This document shows, piece by piece, positions 10,578 to 19,722 of a DNA stretch of 64,000 bases (its first letter is position 1; the number at the start of each line of letters is the position of its first letter). A model generated the notes under the pieces. That model did not search any database and had not been told where the DNA came from. It was given only the letters and a program-made list of their open reading frames with translations. A program made the translations under genes and the position numbers. Origin of the DNA: Daphnia pulex (lineage: Eukaryota; Arthropoda; Branchiopoda; Diplostraca; Daphniidae); NCBI RefSeq assembly GCF_021134715.1, contig NC_060020.1:5208001-5272000 (forward strand), read 5' to 3'.

Positions 10578-10780
10578 AGCGGCCATCTTACTTCAAGCCT
10601 TGCATAGACTTGTCGTTTCTCTACGTCTGCAGCGTGTCCCGGTAAGAGCATATACCCTCAGTTCTCTTAGTTTGTTAAAAAATATATGTTGAATCGTGTG
10701 CAAACACTGAGCAAAAGGAAATTATTCGTCAATAATCTTCGTTAAATTTAAATGTTTCGTTACTTTTGACAGTAAAATAA

Positions 10781-11252
<472 letters not shown>

Positions 11253-11323
11253 GTGTATTGCCAGGCAGTTGTGCTTGATCATGGAAATACAAAGTTTCAA
11301 TGGCAAATTTATTTCTTCTTTGT

Positions 11324-11329
11324 TTTATT
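11324..11329 (-). terminator. Polyadenylation signal AATAAA of the Tube-like kinase gene
   Basis: On the minus strand AATAAA overlaps the last base of the TAA stop codon (11331-11329). The 3' untranslated region must therefore be very short unless a later signal is used, and it ends close to the stop of the ubiquitin-eL40 gene. Confidence 0.55.
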
Positions 11330-13693
11330 TACATAGATATTAAACCTGACTGATCAATTTGCAGTAGTTCTGCATATACCTATAGAAAAAGTAATAGTAA
11401 AATAATATGACAGTAGTTGTAGACTTTGGAAGTACTTGTGTCATTAGGGGCCTTCGCTTTTTCTCCTGGATGCACGATAACGCTACAGAATGCAATGCAG
11501 AAGCCATATCCTCGGGTAACGGAGATATCTTGGGATCCAAAAGCTGGATAAATTCGATTTCGTCCAAAGCCGAATCAACGTGTGAAATCTAAAGAAATTC
11601 AAATACTTGTAGTTGTTATCTTATCCTGATATTAAAATAATGTTGTGATGAATTATAAAGAAAAAAAATGTCAGTTTAAATTCAAATGGATCCGAATCTG
11701 TTATCCCCAATTATAATTGAAATTAATTCTATTTGTTCTTCGATGAAATGAATGTTTTGTGAATTTTTGTTTAAAGAGGAGCCGTGATCTTTGCTACTAT
11801 GTAAGAAGATATTTTTCATAAATACAATATTATCACTCACTAAATCATTTCCATCTCGTTCTTCATCGTAAGGTGGAAGTCCGGTTAATAGCTCCAGAAT
11901 TATCTAAAGATGGAAATGGATTTCAACAAACGTCGTGCTTAAAGTTGACATAATTAAATCTTTTTTTACCACTCCAAAACTGAAGGTATCAAGTTTCACT
12001 GATATATCTCCTCGGAAAGCTTCGGCCATGAGAGGAAAGATTATTCAAAACTTTAAATATATTCCAATGCAAGAACTGCATGATTTCGTATTTTAACCAC
12101 CTTCAGGGGCCATATATGCTGAAGTTCCTAAGACGTTCGACGTGAATGCAACACTCTTCGAGCCCCGTCCACTTGCACCAATGCGAATGAGTCCGAAATC
12201 TCCTAACTGAAAAGGTAAATTGATATTCCCACAAATTTTAAATGTGTGAATATAGCTATTTCGAAATACCTTTGCCTTCATGTTGTGATCAAGGAGAACA
12301 TTTGCACTTTTAACATCACGATGAACTAGCGGTTGAGCTCCTCCAGTGTGTAAATGAATAAGCGCTGAATGATCCAGAGTATTAATCAATCAAATAGAAC
12401 CTGAAGTATACTCAAACAAGGGAAAACCTTTAGATACACCATGAGCGACGTCTAGTCTTTGATTCCACTGTAACGGTGGACTTCCTCCCTGTAATGCATA
12501 ACTTAATTAGAATTAAGGTTTTATAGTTAACCAATAGAATAGCCGATACCTCGCAAGCTAACCGTGCTTCTAATGAACCATTAGGGATAAATGAGTAAAC
12601 CAAGCAACAGTCAGGTCCATCTGCAGAAAAAGCGAGAAGAGCTAGTAAGTTTTCATGCACGTACTGCGACATTGTTTCAACTTCAGTTCGGAAGAGTCGG
12701 TTGGTGTCAATATCCACATCCACCTTAAAAATATGAAAAAAGGGAAAACTTATTATGAATTATGTCAAGTATTTTATTGCATTTCAATGAAGAATATGCC
12801 TTTTGATTGTGTAGTCTTTTGACAGCTACTTTATGATGAAGGGAAAGCTTAATTTTCTTATAGATTTCAATTCCTCTGTCATCAAGGTGTGAATTTTCTT
12901 TAAGCATGCCAAGAAATACTGTACCAAATGCACCAGCACCTACAAATGACAAAATCATCATATATAACAAAAAGGCTATAAGGAATAATAACAGGGAATG
13001 AATTTATTCATTAAAAAACCTTTTACCTAGTTTTCGACCTTGAGAAACTGGATTTAAATCAAAATCATTTGTTAAGTATTCTAAATCAGCATAGGATAAA
13101 TGAGGTAGGGTTGTATCAAATTTGTCCACTTCTGGTGGAGAAAAAGGCATTTTTTTCTCAAAAAATCTTTGATTGATGTGTTCATTTGTTGCCTCTAATA
13201 TTCCTGCTTGAATTGAATGAGACGTAGTCTGCAGGAAATTGATGTCTTCAGTGCTTGACGGTACATTTGCTGAAGGTCCATTTGCAGGCCTTTCCACCGG
13301 ATCTTCACCAAGAAGATCTGTCGACAGATAATCTGCAGCTTGATAGAGTTCTAATTTTGCAAGAAGTTTAACAAGTTCCCGAACAGTTGGTCTCTGTTTA
13401 CCACTTGTTCCCCATTCATCAATTAGGATATCAAAAGCAGACTTTTTTTGTCTTTTGGCTTCCTCTTCAATCAACCTAGACAAAAACGTATCATATGTTA
13501 ACTAAGCTGTGATAGTTATTGAAACCAAAATTTACCCAACATGTTCAGAAGAAAACTTTTTGGTTTCCACGTCTCCATTCAGTTTAGGAATAGCACCCAT
13601 CACGATTTTCCAACTGTTGTTTATGTCCAACATTGAAGAAAGTCGTAATCGCACCGTAATAGGCATTTTTCGAATTTCCATGTCCGAATTCAT
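11329..13693 (-). CDS. Tube-like kinase / IRAK4 homologue of the Toll pathway
   Basis: Eleven exons join without a break to 499 residues: 13536-13693, 13027-13475, 12800-12939, 12550-12723, 12428-12488, 12270-12364, 12101-12206, 11970-12019, 11841-11903, 11436-11588, 11329-11379. Residues about 8-110 form a death domain resembling Tube (DEWGTSGKQRPTV then AADYL). The kinase domain has the glycine loop GAGAFG (203-208), VAVK with Lys243, a Tyr in the gatekeeper region (CCLVYSF) as in IRAKs, HRDVKSAN (Asp344), DFG (362-364) and APE (392-394). All catalytic residues are present. In the family this protein binds MyD88 through its death domain and activates Pelle/IRAK1 downstream of Toll receptors. 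Fly Tube has lost the kinase part; this protein keeps it, like tube-like kinases of other arthropods and vertebrate IRAK4. Intron 3 appears to use a GC donor. Stop is TAA. Confidence 0.9.
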
Positions 13694-14170
13694 TCTATAC
13701 AGACTCTCGCAATTTGACACGTGTGCTTGATGTCATTCAATGTTTACAAAATGATGCAGACGGCTATTTCCCGATAGGGATTTATCGGCAAACGACCCTG
13801 CCCTCCTTCACCCCACCTCCCACCCTCCTTCACCCACCTCCCACTCAGGACGGGGGGACGACGTCTCTTTCTTCTACGGCTCGATAGCTGTTTTCGGGGT
13901 TTTTTACTCGATTTCTCTCTGGGAGGTGGCGCTGTTCCTCTCGGAGAGATAGGGAAACGATTTTCGTTTGGGGGGTTCCATTGTTCTTTTATGCGATTTG
14001 CGGGGGTTTTCGTCACGGTATTCAAATTGCGACCGTCTTGTAGAGGGGATGCTTTTACATTGCAACGTCGTGATCCCGCTTTGATTGAGATAAAGGGGTT
14101 GGTGTGATTTAAATGTAAAAAAGAATCGCTTATTTTTAGTTAGTTTTTCTCCCGACAGGTGGTTCTGACG

Positions 14171-14218
14171 CCAATCCATAATTCAAGGCCGACGAACTTC
14201 AACGCGGCCTTGGATTGG
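14171..14218. repeat. Imperfect inverted repeat
   Basis: Arms CCAATCC (14171-14177) plus AAGGCC (14185-14190) pair with GGCCTT (14206-14211) plus GGATTGG (14212-14218). A 7-base bulge sits on the left arm and a 15-base loop separates the arms. Purpose unknown; it lies near the left edge of the gene-fragment block. Confidence 0.6.
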
Positions 14219-14221
14219 AAT

Positions 14222-14279
14222 TCAAAAAAAAAAAACAAGGCTGGCTGCTATTCAAAAACAAAACAAGGCTGGCTGCTAA
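14222..14279 (+). repeat. Short tandem duplication ending CAAGGCTGGCTGCTA
   Basis: Two adjacent copies of an ATTCAAAAA...ACAAGGCTGGCTGCT unit, about 30 bp each, differ mainly in the length of the A run. Confidence 0.75.
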
Positions 14280-14514
14280 TCAATCAACTGAATCAAGGCA
14301 AGTTTAAAGAAAAATGTATGTAGTCAAATTTTAAATAATGTAGGTAGTATAATCTTTTGATTGTAAATTATTTTCCCTACTTCGTAAAGCTGGTACAATA
14401 GCCGTACGGTTTTTTATATACCGAAAAGCATTCATTCATCATGGAGTCCAGGTATAATTAAATTCTGTTGGTCTCTTATTGAAATAAATTGTCCTTACTT
14501 AACGAAATTCAAAT

Positions 14515-14793
14515 TTGGAAATATCAAAGGATGATTTACGATGTGATGGTAGAACAATGCTGGATTATCACCCTATAATTCTTGAAACTACATTAGTTTC
14601 CAATGCCAGTGGATCGGCAAGGCTGAGACTTGCAAACTCATCAACATCTGGAAAATGAAATTTGCAAATTCCTACAAAGATCCTATGCTTCAGGTGATAC
14701 AATTAATTTATCTCAACTATCTTTATTGACACGACAGCAATGTTGGGTCATGTATGTTGACATATTGCTATAGCTGATGTGATATTTCCACCA
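14515..14793 (+). pseudogene. EXOSC7: EXOSC7/Rrp42-type exosome subunit pseudogene, 5' half
   Basis: From 14515 the frame reads LEISKDDLRCDGRTMLDY and then an LVSNASGSARLRLAN block, the N-terminal RNase PH-like signature of the Rrp42/EXOSC7 exosome core subunit. About 45 codons of the family are then missing and the frame shifts near 14640. The next family block, LENEICKFLQRSY followed by QQCWVMYVDILL, runs to a stop at about 14775. At that point the reverse-orientation copy at 17887-17403 has a normal intron donor (TTG then GTATAGC), whereas here the sequence is TTG then CTATAGC, so the donor is lost. The piece stops at about 14793, where cyclin G-like sequence begins. Deletion, frameshift and lost donor make this a pseudogene. 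Confidence 0.82.
14714..14793. repeat. Inverted duplication, left arm (partner 17809-17887)
   Basis: About 80 bp, from CAACTATCTTTATTGACACG to ATTTCCACCAG, recur as reverse complement at 17809-17887 with only a few mismatches. The copies cover the same EXOSC7 exon end and intron start, so the breakpoint of the rearrangement is duplicated. Confidence 0.85.
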
Positions 14794-14796
14794 GTC

Positions 14797-15740
14797 CTGA
14801 TGTATCAACACTGGTGCAGAGTCTACGACAAGCCATGGCCCTTGAAGCTAAATTCCAACCAAAGCTTCAACTTCTGTCAACACTCAACAGCCAGCAATAC
14901 AGGAGTAAGTATTCTGTAATGCTTCTTCTATTGAGAATACAAACTAATTTGTAATTTGTTGTTTGCGTTTTAGGAAAGCGGTGAAATTATGTGTGCAATG
15001 AGGCATGGAGCTGCTCATGTTCTTCGCTGCATGAAAGTCTGGTATGATCTTCCTTGTGCAGTTCTTCTGGATGCTCTCAACATGATGGACTGGTTCATGA
15101 GCCGCATGAAAGCACTCCTAAACACCTCTCATGCATAGCAATCAGCTCCTTCCATCTAGCAGCTTGCCAATGGGTGGAGAGGATTAAACAGAACAACATT
15201 GAGGTATCTTCCATTCAGAGTCCATTGTAGGTATGTTGACAGTTTTAATTGGCTAGTATTCAGGAAATCAGGTTGTCTAATAAATTTTAATTAATAGATT
15301 GTTCCTGAACCTCAATATCTGGTAACGATATCTTAATGTAAATGTACCGCCGGAGACATCAACCGGATGGAAAAAATTGTCGAAGCCAAGTTAGCTTGTC
15401 TACCCCAAGGTCACCGGTCACGACCTTAACATTCCTCAACCTGTATCACTCACTTCTCTCGACGACTTTACCTGCCGCTCTTCAGCAAGACCTTCTTATT
15501 CTTTCATGCAAGCAGGAGACCATTTGCTGTGACGCAAAATAATGCTGCCTTTCCCTCATCTCTTTTGGCTTACGTCCTACTGTTTGTCGAAATGAAGTGT
15601 CACCAGCCGGCCATCGAGGTTATTATCAGAGACGTTTTACTAGAAATTCAGCGACTTGTTAAGGTATTTAGTGGTTGTGCTTGTTTGTTGATTCCAATTT
15701 TGTAATGCTGATATTTTACCTCTAGGTCAAAGATGACTAG
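14797..15740 (+). pseudogene. CycG: Cyclin G-like pseudogene with introns retained
   Basis: The first piece (about 14797-14908) reads SPDVSTLVQSLRQAMALEAK and ends near a donor. After a small intron the second piece (from about 14974) reads VLRCMKVWYDLP and MMDWFMSRMKA, matching the cyclin box of G-type cyclins. One base is missing near 15112, after which the frame resumes with HLSCIAISSFHLAACQWVERI. A third piece (about 15330-15663) carries GDINRMEKIVEAKLAC, a further frameshift, and ends IRDVLLEIQRLVK before a donor; a last exon, VKDD then stop, lies at 15726-15740. Retained introns mean it arose by DNA duplication, not from an mRNA. Cyclin G regulates cell-cycle progression and DNA-damage responses; this copy cannot encode a full protein. 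Confidence 0.82.
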
Positions 15741-15775
15741 TTAAAGGAGTGAGGGACTCATCGTCAACGACTTAC

Positions 15776-16921
15776 CTGGAAGTTGTCCTTTTTCTAATAT
15801 TTCTTTGCCTTCTAAACAATTTATAATAAGTTTTGCCTTTAGAAAAGGAAAATGCCTAACTTTTTCTAGTCCTATACCACTTACTGGTTGAGCCTGTGTA
15901 AATTCGGGTCTCAATGATATATGATTACCACTCTTAACAAGAAAACTATATATTTCTTTACTCACTAGGGGAGACTGGAGTAAAATGGGACAGTTTTTGT
16001 TTTCCCCCTATATCTCCCAAACTAATTATTTAATTTCTTTAAAATTTTGTTTTTATGTATTCCATGTTATAATGAACCCCCCATATTTTTTATATAATTT
16101 AATCATGAACCATTTCCCCATAAAATACCTTTAAAGTTGCCTCAGATTTGTGGGAGGGGCCTATTTTTGGGGGTAATTGAGGACACTGGGGTGGGTGGTA
16201 AGGGACGTCCTCCGTTTTCGCCTTAAAATTCATTAATAAAATTGAAAAAAATTGAAAAAGTGTTTCACTGCATAGACTCTTCGAGTTTATAAATGTTTCA
16301 ATTAAATTATTGTGTTAATGAACCTTTTTTCTTATATATACAAATTCCCTTATGGAGCTGTAGGACATCCTGCGTTGCTAGGTCGAAAAATCAAGCCTCT
16401 TAAAAATGCTGTACGCTGATTGGTCCGTAACTGTCCCATTTTAGGCAAAAACGGCTGTCCCAAACAACCCGATTATGACTCTTTTTTTAAAAAGTTCATA
16501 CCGTCTAAACAAATTGGTCTAAAATTCTAATTTTTGTTTTAAACGATCAAGAAATGAATCAGCTTCATTTCAATATTAAATTTACATGCCATTACCGTTT
16601 ATTTGTTTCTATAAACATAAAATGGCGGAGACAAAAATTTATAAATAAAAACCGTTTTTTTAGTTTTGTCAATAACTCATGCAGTTATTGACAAAAATCA
16701 ACAAAATTTCATGCCGAAGTACATTATACAGATTTACATAACATACTAAAAATTTTTAAAGTTTTATTAACATCTACTATTTTTCCCCCCACTGTCCCTT
16801 TTGACCCGGTGTCCCATTTTACTCCAGTCTCCCCTACATCAGAAGTTTCTCCAAGTGTGCGGTCGAAAATTTTAGTCAAAATTCCCTTCATAGATAAGAG
16901 AAATAGAGCCGTAATTTCATC
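15776..16921 (-). pseudogene. Unrecognised minus-strand coding exon split by a transposon
   Basis: On the minus strand a frame from about 16921 (after an acceptor-like TTTATAG) to 16837 is cut by the element at 15968-16834. It resumes at 15966 and continues to 15776, where a strong GTAAGT donor follows. If the element and one TA copy are removed, both halves read in one frame without a stop. Parts include SMKGILTKIF before the element and EIYSFLVKSGNHISLRPEF after it. I do not recognise the family. Sequence further upstream on the minus strand is also partly open but contains stops, so the gene was probably already decaying, or is a captured exon. Confidence 0.5.
15968..16834. mobile_element. 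Non-autonomous DNA transposon (MITE-like), 867 bp
   Basis: Perfect 25-bp terminal inverted repeats (15968-15992 and 16810-16834), starting GGGGAGACTGGAGTAAAATG, bound an AT-rich interior. Both ends are flanked by TA (15966-15967 and 16835-16836), fitting a TA target duplication. No transposase frame is present, so it depends on an enzyme supplied elsewhere. Motifs like TGTCCCATTTT recur inside near the ends (for example about 16431), as sub-terminal repeats often do. The TA target fits several families (Tc1/mariner and others); the family cannot be named from this copy alone. Confidence 0.88.
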
Positions 16922-17084
16922 CTATAAACGTTCAATTAATCTATCAAAAATCTTATCTTGTTTAGGGTGGTTATTAACCTTATATGTTATTTATATAAAT
17001 TTAAATACTATAAATAATGGTTCGAAATTAACTGAAAAAAGCAACAAGACTTCTGTAATTTTACGTAATTTCGATGTTACGTCA

Positions 17085-17092
17085 TGACGTCA
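17085..17092. promoter_or_regulatory. CRE-type palindrome TGACGTCA
   Basis: A consensus CREB/ATF site lies in GTTACGTCATGACGTCATACG, with a further half site on its left. No associated transcript start is evident. Confidence 0.35.
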
Positions 17093-17402
17093 TACGTCGA
17101 GTATGACTTGATAACCACCCGAATCAGTAAGTATCGGCTTTGACCTATTCATGAACTTATGTAGCCCACAATTATAAAAGAAAAATCTCCTGTCCTATTT
17201 ACAATAAATGCTTGAATTGCCGCTTTATTTGCCGTTTCTTTTTCATACCAAAAGCACTTTAATTCAGACAAGGGGCGATGATAAAGAAATTATATAGTCA
17301 ACCTAGGTTACGAAGAGATAAGTAAAGGTGAACTCTTGGAAGATTTATATCATCGCTTAAATGTTATTTCTCTAAAAGTTCCATCTTTAAGAATATCATA
17401 GC

Positions 17403-17887
17403 TTATGTCTTACAACTGTCAATTTCCCTAACAGCAGTAATCATTTTAATACCAGAAAAGCTGCAGCATTTTTCTTTTGGGGTTGGAACTACTAAATGGT
17501 TTCCAATCTGAAAGTGAAAACTAAGTATTAGACTATTTATTTCAAATTTAAAGTTTTAACCTACAAACCTGCATCAAAGTCAGTACACAAGGAATGTTCT
17601 CTGTGTTTAGTCTCTTGGTATCATAAAGATCATCTGAGAGCTCCACATCAGGTTGATATCCGTCCATGGTTGCTATTTTAATAGATGGAATTTGTGTTGC
17701 AAAAAAAGAGCCGATTTCTCAGCCAATGACACTGCATCGTAAGGGTTCCCTCCACATTCAAGAATCTATTTTAATGCCATTAAAATGTTTCATGAGAAAT
17801 TCTTGATTGGTGGAAATATCACATCAGCTATACCAATATGTCAACATACATGACCCAACATTGCTGTCGTGTCAATAAAGAAAGTTG
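17403..17887 (-). pseudogene. EXOSC7: EXOSC7/Rrp42-type exosome subunit pseudogene, 3' half, inverted
   Basis: Read on the minus strand from 17887, the sequence repeats the RQQCWVMYVDIL exon end and has a proper 67-bp GT-AG intron. It continues ILECGGNPYDAVSLAEKSAL, a hallmark of EXOSC7. A frameshift follows at a run of seven T (17701-17707). The frame then reads PSIKIATMDGYQPDVELSDD and TENIPCVLTLMQ, has another intron, and ends IGNHLVV... with a premature TAA at 17405-17403. The family normally continues for about 80 more residues. Together with the plus-strand half at 14515-14793 nearly the entire gene order is represented, but in opposite orientations about 2.6 kb apart. Confidence 0.82.
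17809..17887. repeat. Inverted duplication, right arm (partner 14714-14793)
   Basis: Reverse complement of 14714-14793 with few mismatches, one of which changes the intron donor (GT here, CT there). Confidence 0.85.
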
Positions 17888-19679
17888 TCACACCCCATAC
17901 TTTCGAGTCAAACTCGCGCGTAGGTTTTTAATTTTTTGGGTGGATTCATTTCGGTTAGCAATTTTTTTTCCCGTTCCTATTGTTATGAGGCTTTTTTTTA
18001 TCCCTACAAAACGATTAATCGAACAAAAACATCGAACCGAAAGCTAAAAAGACACAAACTCCGCAAAAAAAAAACCCTATCGGGAAACTCGCGCGCGAAG
18101 CAAGGGATCGGCATTGCCATCTAGCGGTAACATTTTCTGAACTAAAAAATCTACTTTTTCAGAAAAGGTCTACTCTCTGAACGAGCGCGAGAAAGATGCT
18201 GATCAAATTTGTCGCCCACGTTGAATAACTATGAGAAAGGTAATTGATGGAAAATAGCTTGCCATTTTCTATTCTTACTATGACGTTTATTGCGAAATTT
18301 CTTTTTTTAAAAAATGGCCAAAAAATTGTCAGAAACGTTTTCTGCCGGTGCCGTAGTAATTCTGCGGAAATGGAACCATTTGTGGTGTCATCTAAACGCG
18401 ATTGGATGAAGCAAGGTTATCGAATTTTGTGCTATCAATTCGAAGGAAGGATGTCGACACTCGGTTACCTCCCATAGTAAAGGTGTACTATATTTATAGA
18501 CAAGGGAAAATGCACTTTGAAAATAAAAAAGAAAAAAATATCTAAAGAGATGCCGGGTGCGCATACAAAGACATTGGCATCGTTTGATATGCCATCAACT
18601 TTACCGAGTTAATCTTGGTGATGATCAATCTAGCGCGCGAAATGCTCGTAGCAACTTCCCGCGCTGTACATAACCTGATGATGATGCAGCGTTGTGTTGT
18701 GGGGGGGGCTACGCCATCTATTACAATGTATCCGTCTATATGTGTATAGTCTAAATATACAATAAATAGTACACGTTGGCAGCGTATATACACATAGAGC
18801 GTGCCATTCTACGTCGGGGGGTAGGTTTGCGTGGGATCCGATTTTGACGAATCAATACTCGGCGCGAGTCTGCTGTTGGGCGGGAGAGACAGAGACGTAA
18901 GGAATGTAGCTTATGATTAGTGCAAGATAGATCTGTATCCCCCGACCACTTCAAAAGAGAAAGAGAGACTCTGGCCGTCCTATTATAAAGGCCGAAGTTG
19001 CCGGGCACAAGATGAATCACGCAATTACACGTGATATCGATGGCTGTAAGTATATATATGTATATACGCGGCGTGATTAATAACGGGCATTTGATTCGCT
19101 TATTTCTCCCTCAAAGTTTCTGGAGAATATAGTACGTATAATACATGACGAGGGTGGAACCCCAGGCTCCATTCTTAGAGTGATAGGTAGGCCGGAGCGT
19201 GTCTGCTGGGCCGGAAGAGGAAAAAAGCCGCGTCGAAAGGAGAGAGTATAAGTCGATAAAGAGACTTGTCGAACCATTTGTGGGTTTTTTTTGTGCATAG
19301 CTAATGGGCGCGGCCTGCAGCAGTTTCTAGCGCCAAGAGTGTATATGGCGAGCTATGCTTTTCAGACGAAACTATAACGGCTACTGGTTGTGTGCTGCTG
19401 CTGTATTGATCTGCCCCCCCACCGAAAAAGAAGAGGGGAGGGACGTTGGGTGGGTGGCGAGGCGGCGACTTGCAACGGTGGCGTCGGCGTCGAGCGGCGC
19501 GACACTAACGCCAATCAGAACTAGTTGGTATCAAATATGGAACGGCGGAGCGCTCGGCAGACTATAGGAGATGGGGAATAGGAGCCAAGGGGACGACGAC
19601 GACGACGCCGAAAAGAACGGCCAGATGAAGAAAAAGAGAAGAATAAGACGCGCAGAAATGGAAAGAGTAAGACGTCGGG

Positions 19680-19722
19680 AAGAAGAAGAAGAAGAAAAGC
19701 CATGTTCTTCTTCTTCTTCTCT
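19680..19722. repeat. GAA/TTC microsatellite pair forming an inverted repeat
   Basis: Six GAA units are followed, after the short spacer AAGCCATG, by five TTC units. The two arms can pair as a long hairpin or form a triplex. A GAC run (19591-19608) lies just upstream. Confidence 0.8.

Larger units (their letters stand above)
13694..14514. other. Upstream flank of the kinase gene; C-rich stretch and short repeats
   Basis: A C-rich segment at about 13798-13850 holds two imperfect copies of CTCCTTCACCC(C)ACCTCCCAC. A hairpin at 14171-14218 and a short duplication at 14222-14279 are listed separately. The long minus-strand open stretches here are by-products of this biased composition and are not annotated as genes. 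Confidence 0.45.

Noticed and set aside
13744..14179. Minus-strand open frames upstream of the Tube-like kinase
   Set aside because: Lys/Arg/Pro-rich translation of a C-rich low-complexity stretch; the real start of the kinase gene is the ATG at 13693.
16809..17087. Plus-strand open frame overlapping the right end of the transposon
   Set aside because: It is antisense to the split minus-strand exon and begins inside the terminal repeat of the element.
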